From Eutypa lata (Eukaryota; Ascomycota; Sordariomycetes; Xylariales; Diatrypaceae): a DNA stretch of 64,000 nt. Location of the stretch: the NCBI GenBank assembly GCA_022661535.1, contig JAKULF010000006.1, forward strand, positions 1,421,001 to 1,485,000, given 5' to 3'. Both the position numbers and the translations under genes were made by a program. A model generated the notes under the pieces. The model saw only the letters and a list, made by a program, of their open reading frames with translations, did no database searches and was not told the origin of the DNA. Positions 24,785-36,290 of this stretch are shown in pieces; position 1 is the stretch's first letter, and each line of letters starts with the position of its first letter.

Positions 24785-25636
24785 GCATCACTACCACGAG
24801 GAACCCACGCTGCCACGCTACTACTGCATGGCCCTATAGGTAGGTGAGATATGGATAAACGTCGTATCGATATCTTATATTCCTTCAAGTTGCTACGATA
24901 ACCGATTGCTCGGGGCTGCATGGAAGTTACAATCCTTTGAGACAGCGGGATAGCTCCACTATTACGGACTACCGCTTAAACTTATTACTCGGCATCTCAT
25001 AACTACTTTACTGTACATACGGATCTCGCTGCTGTCAGCATATTCATTATTCATCACTCAGCTCTGCTGCGTTCTAGAAAAACCAATCTCATCGTAGTCC
25101 AATGAGAACTCTGAACCATAAGCAAATCCGGAATTGAGATCATACCTACCTACTCATTTCATACATAACTGTTCACACAGCCTTGTATGGTCCGAATTGT
25201 ATTACTGCAGACCCATCTACTCATGTAGGTAACCTTCATCTGCGGAGACCTCAGCCCACTGAAACGTCGATCTACTAAAGCTCTAGAGCTAGCTAATAGT
25301 TAGACGCTGTCACAACTCACAAGTAGGACACCGAGATGTTCTCTCCTGGATGTCTCGGTGAGCGTTGGATTCTCCCCATTGTAGGCTGCATATAGCCTAT
25401 ATATGCAATGGATAGCGACAGAAACGTACATTGGTCATTTTGGCGTCAGTTCTTCCTCAAACACATGTTTTATTTAGTGAATATGCCTAGCGATATGTAT
25501 GTAACGATCGTCAAGTGACATCGTGGCTCACCAAGTGGAGAATGTTTCCTCTGGGGCTGAGAAGAACGCCTAACGATCCCTGCCCCTCTCCATCAGGAAC
25601 GCCTTACGGCATCTCATGATTACCAACGGGATACAT

Positions 25637-25864
25637 TCATCGGCTCTCACGTAGGGTTGTGTAGGTTGTATCATATTGTACACTCATCTTTGAGCCGCAG
25701 CGTTCCGCGAACCACATGAACTTGGAGAAGTATTCTATGTAGTTATTCCGCCCTGGAATCTGCCCAGTCTCTGCCACATCTGCCACACCTGTCAGTCTCA
25801 CCCAGGTCACCCCTCTCTCCGAGTATCCCTTCTTACCCTTCTCGTTGGTTTCCTGATTCGCCAT
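25637..25864 (-). CDS. Possible small protein of 75 residues, unknown
   Basis: ATG-initiated frame with a favourable start context (GGACAATGGCG). The product is hydrophilic at the N-terminus (MANQETNEKGKKGYSERG) and has an aromatic-rich middle (YIEYFSKFMWFAERC). No family is recognised and there is no signal peptide or membrane helix. It lies in the leader region opposite the C2H2 gene, so it could be a chance frame or one exon of an antisense transcript. Confidence 0.25.
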   Translation of the reverse strand: MANQETNEKGKKGYSERGVTWVRLTGVADVAETGQIPGRNNYIEYFSKFMWFAERCGSKMSVQYDTTYTTLRESR

Positions 25865-26387
25865 TGTCCATGGTCAATTCCCTCCATGAATTCTGCATGG
25901 CCACTTTGCGACTACATACATTGAGATCTTAGCCCACGGTTACCGATAGTGACATTGTGTTGTGTATGTAGGTGGGTGTGTGCATGTACATTCTGCAGGG
26001 TGACAGACAGGGTGGGTGATTACACCTCGACGCCAAATTCCGCTCCATCTATCTCCACACTCCAAATCCATTAAGCGCCGCCGCCAGACCATCAATGGAA
26101 AGCAGCGCAGCCCCCAACTTATCGGACAACTAAACCTGAACTCCCACTTTCTACTATTCTAACAATCTCTACGGATCATCTTTTTCATCAATCAATCAGG
26201 AATTTTTCTAGACTTGTTTGTGCTATATTCAATTCGCGCAATACCTATATACTCATGATCGCGCGGGATATCAGAGCCTCGTCTTATCAGTGCTAGTTAT
26301 CCGCAGCACACCCAGCAACTCGCGCAAGGCTTCAGCTTGGCTCTCCGCTCCCCGCTTCTACTACTTTCTCCCACCAACCTAGGAGTG

Positions 26388-26602
26388 ATGCGCTCCCTCT
26401 GATGACTTTACTGGGAGCTGCGCATACTAAGTGCCCTCGCCATCGATATATACTAGCCTCCACTCGCACGCCCCCCATACTAGCTCAGCCATGTCTTCAA
26501 CATATACCGTCTCACCCAAGTCACTTCACGATCTTCGGGAACATCCTCAAGGTCGAGTACCTGAACCCCACCTTGCCGACGTTCGGAACAACTACAACCT
26601 AA
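26388..26602 (+). promoter_or_regulatory. Two upstream ORFs coupled by TGATG, the second overlapping the C2H2 start
   Basis: An ATG at 26388 opens a four-codon frame (MRSL) whose TGA shares its A with the ATG of a second frame at 26402 (TGATG). The second runs 66 codons to 26602 in a different phase and so overlaps the main ATG at 26491. If the transcript starts upstream of 26388, this arrangement would limit initiation at the main start. The transcription start is not known. Confidence 0.45.
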
Positions 26603-29600
26603 ACCAACCCATCACACCCGTAGACTCCAACCTTCTATCGCCATACTCGTCGCAGCTCCGGAGCAATACCACTTCTCCTGATGCGAATTCATATACACCT
26701 GCTGAGTCCATAGGAAGCCTCTATCAACCAAGCGACTTTAGCGAGTTCGAGGATCCCTTCTTTGGAGCTAACTTCAACGACATCGAGACCGGCACCCCAG
26801 CATTCCTTGATGACCCCTCTCTAAACATCGATGTACAACATCAATCGGTGTCACCCCCATCACTGGCACAAAACGATGTTGGGGTACCCTCGGGCTACCC
26901 TATAAGCCCTCGCCAATCGCCGCCTACTAACACGACGACCTCCTTTAATGAGAATATAAACCCTAGTGCCTACACGCAGGCCTCTGTTGCGTCGCAAAGC
27001 CTGTCTAACCCTCCTCAGCCTTCGGTTGACTCGGTCGACTCTGAGCAATCTTCACCACAGCTAACCCCTGATACGAATGGTGGTGGTTGGTCTAGGTCAA
27101 GTACCGATAGCGTAGCACCTGCCATTCCTGCAATGGCTAACCAAAGTCCCCGCGTGACGGTGTCGCTGTATGGTAGGGACGGAGAGCGACCTGTCCAAGG
27201 TGTCGAAAGACCTTTACCTCCAACATCCGAAAGCCCGAAGACTGTGCGTGGGACCCACAGCCTAGCAGGCGACTTGGCTGTTGAGTCTGCTTATGACATG
27301 ACGACGAATACTCCGAGAGATGCACAGGGTGCCTGGGCACCAGCCCCGACAACTGGACGTCGCGGACTAGCACCCGAAGACCGTCCCTCCGATGAGGTCC
27401 CAAGTCCGAACGAGCAAGCCGCTCATCAGCGGGTCCGAGAGAAGAACAAGGAGATTATCAATTGGGTTTCGAATAACGACCCAAACAACCCTCCACCAGG
27501 CAATAACACTAACACATATAATAACCCTACTAACCCGACCCCATATGCCAATGAGGACGGGATACCGAAAGGTGATATACCCTTAGGGGACACAACTGAG
27601 AACCGCCATCTTCCAGGACAAACGTACTATCAGACAGACGGGCCCGGCGGTCCACTTACCAAAACTGACTTCCAAATCATGCAACAATTGCGCCAATGGG
27701 GCGATGCGCCGATGCTACATGGAATTCAAACAGACCGTAACCAACCGGACACTTCACAAGCTGCCATAGAACGATTTATGCGAGGATGTCAGGACGATGC
27801 ATCTATTATGTCGCGAGCAGCTACCTGGGGGACACGTAGACGGAGCCTGCCCAGCGTTATGGATGAGGAAGGCGTGCTTAATGGCAACTTCCTCAAGAAG
27901 CTATCAATTAGTGGCAACGGCCATTCCCGCCGTCCCAGCTTATTGCAAAAAATTGATAGTTTTGTACGAAGACCAAGCATCGGCGGCCCGAAGAAGCGCA
28001 AGGGGAGCAATGCAAGTGACCTCCCACCTAGAGACCTTGATGATGAAGGGACAAGGCGCGAGTCGAAAGACAGCCTGGCGCCACCTTCTCGAACATCCAG
28101 TTGGGGCCTCAGTAGCGGGAACAAAAAACAGCCACCTAGCCTGAACACTGCCCTTGTTGGGATGGCCGCAAGTGCTGCATCCATTGGAGCAACCCACGCA
28201 CGGCCGGGCTCAATCAGTGCAACACCGATTACTTCGCCAAAGAGCCCGTTCAGTTCGTTCAGTGCCCTCAATGTACCACAAGTGAAGAACACTCTCAGGA
28301 GACCAAGGAGCAAGACTGAACTTCCAAAACATAGCAACCACCCGGAGGGACCATCACATCCGCATCTCGTTGGTATGCTAAAGAAGCAAGGCGGCCCACC
28401 TGTCGCCCAACTCGCCAAATCCCATCCTACAGTAGACCAGGATGAGGACGAGGATGACGATGACGAGAACTTCGATGACGCTGACGTGAAACCCGACGTG
28501 GGCAAGATGGAAGACATCACGCCGACTATCGAGGGCTTCAAGCAACATGTCCTACGACTTAATCGTGGGCTTGAGAGTGTAGATGGACATTCGCATGCCA
28601 ACAACTACTTAGTAGACCGCATAGCATACCAGATGGCTTCACGCTACAAGCAACTCTGTACCGCAAAGGTCAAGCACCTAGGTCAGGTTAGCCAGCGCAA
28701 GTGCCCCAGCGGAGCTAGGTGCATTGCTTCTGGGGGCTCAGCTGTGCTTCTAGATAGTCGAAGGGATAGCCGTGGTGCCGACCCGCTATCGGCACGGCCG
28801 GATTCGTCAGACGGTGATACAAGCCCGCTCGATAATGGGATCACTACGGACAACTTTCCTCATGGTATTCCCATACCGCCGACCATGTCGCTTCCTGCTG
28901 AGTTTGAATGTCAACTGTGCTTCACCAACAAGAAGTTTAACAAGCCGTCCGATTGGACGAAGCACGTCCACGAAGACGTCCAACCCTTCACCTGCACCTG
29001 GGACCACTGCAAAGAACCCAAAATGTTCAAGCGCAAAGCGGATTGGGTTCGCCATGAGAACGAGGGCCATCGACACCTCGAGTGGTGGACCTGTGACGTC
29101 GAAGACTGCCGGCACACGTGCTACAGGAGGGACAATTTCCTGCAGCACCTAGTCCGCGAGCATAAGTTCACGGAGCCCAAGATCAAGACGAAGGCGGCGA
29201 TCAAGAAGGCGGGCGGCGGTGACCGGACGTGGCAGAAGGTCGAGCAGTGCCACGTCGAAACGAGCCAGAAGCCCCAGGAGGAACCTTGCCGGTTCTGTGG
29301 CAAGACCTTCCCCACCTGGAAGAAGCTCACGGTGCACCTAGCGAAACACATGGAGCACATCAGCCTCCCAGTCCTTAAACTTGTCGCAGCGAAGGAGTTA
29401 GATGTCGATACGGTCATCAGCCCTGTTCAAGAGCCCCCACCCCGTCCCTTTCCAGTGCCCATTATCAAGCAGGAACCCCCATCGTCATTCTCCAACCCCA
29501 TTAGTGCGGATTCGTCACCACATCCCAGTCCGATGGGCTACCACGGCCCCGCTGCGTTTGCTAGCGGTTACCAGAACATGCCTCCGACGCAGCCGCCACT

Positions 29601-30015
29601 GCAGCCACCGTACTACCCACAGCAGCCTCCACAGTTCGCGGACATGGCATCCCATCCAAGCACCGGCTTGGTGATGCCGCAGGTGACGACGGGCATGCCC
29701 CAGCCGCACTACCAGCACATGACCGTTACTACGGGCCCATACGGCCAGCCGGTGGGTGCGTACATGAGCTTGCCGAACCAAGGGAGCTTGGACCAAGGCA
29801 GCTACTCGGCTCAAGGTCTCGAGCCTTTCCCGGCTTACGACCCGCTTGGCATCCATGACCAAGCGGGGGCGATGGCCTACGACAACTTCGCGGATGCCTC
29901 GATGCAGCAGCACCAACAGCAACAACAACCCGTGGAGCAATATAGCAGCCACGGGTCAGTGTCGCCGTACTCCCACTCGCCGCACCAAGGCCACGGAGGC
30001 TTCTATAACCCATAA
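26491..30015 (+). CDS. Large C2H2 zinc-finger protein, likely transcription factor
   Basis: Uninterrupted 1174-residue frame; it is open further upstream, but the first ATG is at 26491 (MSSTYTVSPKSL). Residues 1-800 are mostly disordered, rich in Ser, Pro, Asn and Gln, with basic patches (KKLS..RRPSLLQK, PKKRKG) that could be nuclear localisation signals and an acidic run DEDEDDDDENFDD. The finger region spans about residues 805-957: CQLC..HVH, CTWDHC..H, CDVEDC..HLVREH, and a canonical CRFCGKTF...HLAKH. The first two are non-standard in His spacing. After this come a Pro/Gln/Tyr-rich tail and a short polyQ. Family knowledge supports DNA binding in the nucleus; target genes are unknown. No intron is needed. 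I know similar large single-exon C2H2 proteins in Sordariomycetes but cannot give a name. Confidence 0.9.
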   Translation: MSSTYTVSPKSLHDLREHPQGRVPEPHLADVRNNYNLNQPITPVDSNLLSPYSSQLRSNTTSPDANSYTPAESIGSLYQPSDFSEFEDPFFGANFNDIETGTPAFLDDPSLNIDVQHQSVSPPSLAQNDVGVPSGYPISPRQSPPTNTTTSFNENINPSAYTQASVASQSLSNPPQPSVDSVDSEQSSPQLTPDTNGGGWSRSSTDSVAPAIPAMANQSPRVTVSLYGRDGERPVQGVERPLPPTSESPKTVRGTHSLAGDLAVESAYDMTTNTPRDAQGAWAPAPTTGRRGLAPEDRPSDEVPSPNEQAAHQRVREKNKEIINWVSNNDPNNPPPGNNTNTYNNPTNPTPYANEDGIPKGDIPLGDTTENRHLPGQTYYQTDGPGGPLTKTDFQIMQQLRQWGDAPMLHGIQTDRNQPDTSQAAIERFMRGCQDDASIMSRAATWGTRRRSLPSVMDEEGVLNGNFLKKLSISGNGHSRRPSLLQKIDSFVRRPSIGGPKKRKGSNASDLPPRDLDDEGTRRESKDSLAPPSRTSSWGLSSGNKKQPPSLNTALVGMAASAASIGATHARPGSISATPITSPKSPFSSFSALNVPQVKNTLRRPRSKTELPKHSNHPEGPSHPHLVGMLKKQGGPPVAQLAKSHPTVDQDEDEDDDDENFDDADVKPDVGKMEDITPTIEGFKQHVLRLNRGLESVDGHSHANNYLVDRIAYQMASRYKQLCTAKVKHLGQVSQRKCPSGARCIASGGSAVLLDSRRDSRGADPLSARPDSSDGDTSPLDNGITTDNFPHGIPIPPTMSLPAEFECQLCFTNKKFNKPSDWTKHVHEDVQPFTCTWDHCKEPKMFKRKADWVRHENEGHRHLEWWTCDVEDCRHTCYRRDNFLQHLVREHKFTEPKIKTKAAIKKAGGGDRTWQKVEQCHVETSQKPQEEPCRFCGKTFPTWKKLTVHLAKHMEHISLPVLKLVAAKELDVDTVISPVQEPPPRPFPVPIIKQEPPSSFSNPISADSSPHPSPMGYHGPAAFASGYQNMPPTQPPLQPPYYPQQPPQFADMASHPSTGLVMPQVTTGMPQPHYQHMTVTTGPYGQPVGAYMSLPNQGSLDQGSYSAQGLEPFPAYDPLGIHDQAGAMAYDNFADASMQQHQQQQQPVEQYSSHGSVSPYSHSPHQGHGGFYNP

Positions 30016-33000
30016 ATGAGCGAAAGGGCTATGTCTTCGGTTTTGTTCTTGTGATATGGATGGCATACCCTCTTACTACATAGTTGATGACGAATACTGT
30101 ACCCTGATGGGAAACCGCACTGCCGTGTTCTCCTTACCACTTTGGGGCTATAACCCAACCCCCTTTTTCATCACTTCTTCTTCTTCTTCTCAACGTTTAC
30201 TATGAGTCTTTTTCTTTCTGTTTTGGAAGACATATGATATCCCACTGGCGTTCCCTATTAGAGAAGATCTGTATAGTGCCTTTTTTCCCCCTTCTCTCTC
30301 TTGATTTCGCTGTGCTTGGCTTAGGGGTGGAGTGGGGGCAATTGGGGCTGTGCGTTTGTTTGATATACCTACCTAACCTCACGATTTGGCATTGGCGATT
30401 TCATGACCTCCGAATATTCACCTCAACCTAACCACATACTTACATATCTCTTTTCTGTTCTATTTCTAGCGAGCAAGGATTTTTCTTTCTTTATGCACAG
30501 CGAGCTACATAGCAAACAGTGGGATGGATGGATACATAGCTGGAAAGCAAGCATGCATTGTTTCTTGGGTACGAGCTGACGACGGACGGGCGACGGAGTT
30601 GTTAACGATGGATCTTGTTCTTTTCTTGTCTTGTCTTCTCCGATGATGATCACGGACGGGTTTATATGAACAGGGCATGTTGGTCCGATGAGATCTACAC
30701 ACACGAACGGCGCTATTATGCTGAAAGATACGATTTCTGGATACCGGACCGGGGAACTGGGGAGGGGGAAAGGTGGCTGTGTTTGGTTGTTGTTTTTTTC
30801 CTTCTTTTTAGGGGGGGTTCGGTCTCCTCTTGCCTTTCTTTCTATAGACCACGTCATACTATATGCTAAGAAAAAAACAATTCTCATCTACGTATCTTGG
30901 AACTAGACTACATACTGCTGAACAAGGACGGGGGAAAGAATGCTTACATACACCGAGCTCGTATTTTGGAAGATCATCGTTCGACTTTTTCTTGTCTTCT
31001 AGAAAGAATCAAGAAACCAAGACCGATTGGGCAGGTTTTTCTTCTACGTTTCATATTGAGACAACCGGCCCTCCGGGTCCCTCTCCTCCTCCTCACCACC
31101 ACCCCTTGTTACCGCCAATCATCTCTTAGATCTCTTAGGCCAGTTTGTGTAAACGCTCTCTTGTTCAGAAGAAACGTCGGTATGATTTTGAAGATCTACA
31201 AATACTTCAGACGTCCCCCTTCCCATTGAGGGGGGAAGAATCAGAACGCTGATCGATGCGATATCTACGTTAGTCTGACCCCCTCCGACACCATGCATCT
31301 GGGCACTGGGTAAAGGTTATGGTAGCGGGGTTTTCACCTGCATAGGTATGTATGTACAAGGTGATGTCTCGTCGAAACCTGAAAAAATATGGATCTACGA
31401 AGTATAGGAAGTTACATATGTATTTACAAGCATTCACGAAGTACACGTGGTTAAGTAAGCGACTCTATACACATTATCTATCGAAAAGATCTAGATAAGA
31501 TGTGCTGGGTTCATCTGATCACTTATGTATGTATGTATGTACATTCCCACCTACCTACATACTATAGTTACATCGAACTAACTTTAAGGAACAATGGATG
31601 ATAGCTTGAGGTCGTCAAATGCCTTTAATGCGCATTTAACCCAAAATAGAGCCGACTCTTTTTCACTACAACAAAGGTGTATTAATTAGAACAGGCTCAA
31701 TAAACCTGAAGCAGAGAGCATGTAGGTAAAGAGCGAAGAGGGCAGATTGAGTAACGTATCATATTCTGCAGTCGTTTTGATACCTTATCGAAATGAGATT
31801 TTATCTATCTCGAACCATACCTAATCTCTGGCGCTCCTTGAGACAGACTCCCCTCGTTGTTTCAACTCAGATAGTGAAGCAGCCACTCGCTTCAATGGCA
31901 GATACAGATAATGTTCTGATTAGGATGAATACTACCTGTCAATGCTGGCTTGTTTTCATACACGGCTATCTTTAAGGCTGAATACATACGTAAGGTACCT
32001 AATGTAACTACGTACGGCTTGCATTCACGGGTGAGTGAGTTCCTTACATAACTCCCTTTGCATATGCTTAAATCTTACTTTAGGTAACTATCGTGACTAG
32101 GACCCGCTTCCAAGCCCTTTTTCTCACACGACTCGCTCCGCACAGGCGCGTTGTGGCTTGCGGCAGTCGGTCGGGTCGTTTATTAATATAGTGAGTGGGG
32201 TTATGAAAAGCCACTTTCCCCAACCTCTGGTAGTTTAGCCCCTTAAACTTCGACTTTTTTATCATTCAAGATTGTTTATTTACCAAGCTTATGTTTAACT
32301 ACATGTAGCACATAACTATCGTATGTATTGGTTAGACATTTATCACTCTGATCGTTGGTTTAACAATGTCGCCCTTGAATACCTACTTACCAACCTACCT
32401 ACATATGTAGGCAGATTGTTCTTTCAATCTCGTCTAGTTCAGGTACACTAGTATCGTATATAGTATGATGATCAATACCTAATTTTCCGATCAGAGCCAG
32501 GGGGGGTGGATTAGCATAGGCCGCGGCATAGTCTTTGATATTGGCTGTGAGGGCTCCCTCTCTGCCTACCGTCGTTTCGAAGTCAACAGCTGGGATAGCG
32601 ACTCGCCCAATGCGGCTTTGGCCAAGCGTTCAAGACGCTCGCATAGCCAATGATCTGCCATGGGATGCCCCCGTCGCCCTATCCACCCGTTTCGCTAGTG
32701 AAGACCGAACTGCGCGGCTAACCTTGGACATCCCCACAAAGGAGCAGACCGCCAGGGGTATACCGAGCCGGGGGGCCCTGCATGGAGCTACTAATTCGAC
32801 AAGGTTGCCGATTTGCTAGCATTGCATCGTCATTTTATTCCAACTTCGGATGGAGAAGGGGGTGTGAGTTATTAGTTAGTTAGAGAAAGAAGAGCGACGA
32901 CCAACTAGGGGCAAACCTCTTGGAAGAGCTCCATTCATTCATCCCTTCTCGTCGGTCGTCCTCTTCTCCTTCGCAAGCTCTAACTAGTCAATGGGTCACG

Positions 33001-33818
33001 GCTCCTAATATGGTTGCTTCTTCACCAACCGATCGCTTTGACCTCACACATTCTCTTCTGCGCTCTATGCATCGCTAACCGCTTTCTGGTTTGACCAACC
33101 CACTGCTACCACCACACTCATTCAGCTCCTTGGAATAAAACCATCCCAAAAAGTTTCCCTCGTCGTTTCACCTATGCGCCGACATCTGAGCTCCAGTATA
33201 GACCTATATCGTCGAGGTTCTCGTCACTTTCCTCACTGAGGGTGAACCATTGGGATTGTTGTCCCAAACTTAACAAGACTACGAGCACCACAACGCCGTC
33301 TTTCAACGTCTTTTTTCCCCCTCCCTTCAGAAGGCAACTCGTTGCCATTTTTCAATTCGTTCCAGGTTGATCCTCGGCCACCTTTGACTAGATAGTTTTT
33401 TTGTCTTTTGTCTCCATTGTGTGAACCTAGTCTTTGCCGACGTGCTCTTTGCTCTTTGTTTCCCTACGCGTCCTTCTGTTCCCTCTGTCTTCCCCAAAAC
33501 GGATATCTATCCCCTCGATACCACGTCACCGCGTAAACCCGGACGACGAACTTCTTCTTTTTTTTATTAAATGAAAACGAAACTATCTTTCTTGAAGTAA
33601 ATACATATTACCAACATTACATTTATATAATTTTGTGTGAAGCAGCACTGGCATTTTACGATATTCCCCGAGCGTTTAGCGATTGGTTTAGAAACATACC
33701 CCCCGAAGACGACTTCGAAGAACACCACATCATTTTGCAAAGCGAAACTTGCATCGAATTTCCAGTGTACTCCATTACATATACGGACAATATATCACAA
33801 AACAGAATCTAGACCGAG
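30016..33818. other. Intergenic, about 3.8 kb, no gene seen
   Basis: 3' region of the C2H2 gene, AT-rich spacer, then from about 32900 a pyrimidine-rich stretch that is probably promoter and leader of the ML/TRP gene, including a nine-codon upstream ORF at 33571-33600. Frames at 30423-30887 and 32535-32819 show no family motif. Confidence 0.55.
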
Positions 33819-36290
33819 ATGGCGAGGTGGACGATAAGGAGGGCAGCTATATGTGCCACGGCACTACTACCCAGCGCCCTCGGTGACCAGATTCTCAACA
33901 CAGGCAGTTTCACCAATTGCGATTCAGATAACACCATCAAGGTCGAGAAGGTCGACATATCCTACAATAACGATGCCAAAACGGTCACCTTCGACCTGGC
34001 GGGAACGAGTGAACAGGTCCAGAATGTGACGGCGACCCTCGTCGTGAACGCATACGGCCAAGAAGTGTATTCCAACAGCTTCAACCCATGTGGCACAGAA
34101 AATTACGTAGAGCAGCTATGCCCAGGTACGTTTTGTCTCTCTACTAAAACCCATCCTTTATAGCGTAGCAAAGTTACTAACAATATAACAGTCCCGGCTG
34201 GAAACTTTACTGCACGTGGTTCCCAGGATATTCCAGCACAATATGCCAATAGCATTCCGTCTATTGCCTTTCAAATACCAGATATTGCGGCACAGGCGAC
34301 TCTACAACTCAAGGCCCTGGACGACGGAAGAGATGTCGGCTGTGTCGAGTCGCAGGTCACGAACGGGAAGACGGCCAGCATACCCGCCATATCGTACATC
34401 GTGGCCGGGATAGCGGGAGCGGCCTTCGTGGCCACGGGGGCGTCCGCCCTCGGCGCCGCCGTCTCGGGGGCCAGCAGCACCGCGGGAGGGGGCGCGGGCA
34501 CGATCAGCCCGAGCTTCAGCGAGATGGTCGGCGTGTTCCAGGGCTTCGCCGTCAACGGGATGATGTCGGTGAACCACCCGCCGGTGTACCGCAGCTTCGC
34601 GAAGAACTTCGGCTTCTCGACCGGCCTCTTCCCCTGGCGGTCCATGCAGGTCTCCATCGACGGCTTCCGCGAGGCCACGGGCGGCAACCTCACCCAGGAC
34701 AGCGTGCAGTTCCTCGAGAAGACGACCCTGGTGTTCTCCGACGGGTCCACCGCCGCGCCCGCCGGCTCCTCGGCTAACTCCAAGCGCGCCCTGGCGGGCT
34801 TCGCGGACCTCGTCAGGCGCCAGCTCGAGACGGGGGTCAACGAGACGGCCACGGAGGAGGCGGCGGCGGCGACGGGTACGCAGTCCTCGTTCCAGGCGTC
34901 GGTCTCCGGGTTCGAGGCGTACGCCGAGGAGCTCGCGGTGCCGTCGGCCAACAGCTTCATGACGGTGCTCCTCATCACGGCCATCATCATCGGGGTCATC
35001 ATCGTGGGGCTGCTGCTCGTCAAGGTGATCCTGGAGGCGTGGTCGCTGTGGGGCAGCTTCCCGCAGGGCCTGACGGGGTTCCGCAAGCACTACTGGGGCT
35101 CGATCGCGCGGACCATCACGTCACTGATCCTGCTGCTCTACGGCATCTGGGCCCTGTACTCGGTGTACCAGTTCACGCACGGCGACTCGTGGGCGGCGCA
35201 GACGCTGGCGGGCGTGACGCTCGCCGTCTTCTCGGCCGTCCTCGCCTTCTTCGCCTGGAAGATCTGGAGCGAGGTCCGCAAGCTCAAGCAGCGCGAGGGC
35301 GACGCCAGCGGCCTGTACGACGACAAGGCCACCTGGACCAAGTACAGCCTGTTCTACGAGAGCTACAAGCGGGACTACTGGTGGATGTTCATCCCGCTCA
35401 TCGTGTACATGTTCGCCAAGGGCACCATCCTCGCCTCGACCGACGGCAACGGCCTGGCGCAGTCCATCGCCCTGATGGTTGTCGAGGGCCTCATGCTGGG
35501 CCTGCTGATCTGGTCCAAGCCCTTCGAGCGCAAGTCCAGCAACGTCATCAACATCACGATCCAGGTCGTGCGCGTCCTCTCCGTCGTCTGCATCTTGTTC
35601 TTCGTCGAGGAGTTCGGCGTCGCCGAGACCACCCAGACCGTCACGGGAGTCGTCCTCATCTCGATCCAGTCCGCCCTGACCGGCATCCTCGCCCTGCTCA
35701 TCGTCTGGAACGCCATCATCGCCTGCGTCAAGATGAACCCCCACCGCCAGCGCCGAAAGGAGATGGGTAAGTTTTGCGATAATTTCCCCAATACCTATTC
35801 CCCTTAAACACATGTATAGTTCTATTCTAACAAATCTGTCACAGAGAAAATGCAGCGCGAAGGCCACGACACCTTGACGCCCCTCGATGCGCGAAACACG
35901 CTCCTAATGCAGGAGCGACAGAGGGGCGAAGGTGGCATTACGACGTTTTCGATGGCGAGCGCGGTGCCCGACAGCAAGGAGAGGTTCTCGCGCGACAACT
36001 CCCCCGACCGGTACCTTGGCGCGACGGCGCCCGAGCCCGCCAACCCGTACTCGACGAGGAACCTTTCAGTGAGCCACGACAACAACGGCTTCCAACGGCC
36101 ATTAACACCGCAATACGACAACGACGAGGGGGACCGCGATAACCTGATCTCGCACGCAGCGCCTATTAGCCAGCAACCGACGTTACCTAGTCTAGGTGGT
36201 GGGTATGGCAACGCGTATGGTGGAGGTAACGGCGGTGGCGGTGGTGGTTATTATAACCAGGGCGGTGGTTACACACCATATCGGGGGTAA
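33819..36290 (+). CDS. ML-like/TRP-domain membrane protein of the fungal Flc/Pkd2 family, three exons
   Basis: Exons 33819-34125, 34192-35766 and 35845-36290 give 775 residues. Intron 1 (GTACGT, branch TACTAAC, ACAG) restores CPVPAGNFT; intron 2 (GTAAGT, branch TTCTAAC, ACAG) joins RRKEM to EKMQREGHD. Residues 1-22 are a signal peptide. Residues 23-180 are the lumenal/extracellular ML-like domain with N-glycosylation sites (NVT, NFT) and paired cysteines. Several hydrophobic helices follow, starting near YIVAGIAGAAFVATG and then in a block of about seven from the VLLITAIIIGVIIVGLLL helix to the ILALLIVWNAIIACV helix, matching the fungal TRP domain. The cytosolic tail is hydrophilic and ends in a Gly/Tyr-rich run. 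Known relatives (yeast Flc1-3, fission yeast Pkd2) act in ER/plasma membrane FAD or calcium handling and wall maintenance. Exon 2 is strongly GC3-biased, creating long false antisense frames. Confidence 0.93.

Larger units (their letters stand above)
23410..26490. other. Intergenic between divergent genes, about 3.1 kb
   Basis: Holds the divergent 5' regions of the DUF202 and C2H2 genes. A (GAGCCC)4 repeat lies at 24761-24784. One small minus-strand frame at 25637-25864 and two upstream ORFs at 26388-26602 are listed separately. Nothing else with coding character was seen. Confidence 0.55.

Noticed and set aside
27789..28604. 271-codon minus-strand frame within the C2H2 gene
   Set aside because: Antisense shadow of a continuous coding exon; no recognisable domain.
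34271..35090. Long minus-strand frames (about 260-270 codons) opposite the ML/TRP gene
   Set aside because: They mirror the GC-rich third codon positions of the real plus-strand exon; the products are Arg/Ala/Gly/His-rich with no domain.
35039..35867. Frames of about 240 codons on both strands in other phases of the ML/TRP gene
   Set aside because: Shadows of the real exon caused by GC3 bias; no motif.
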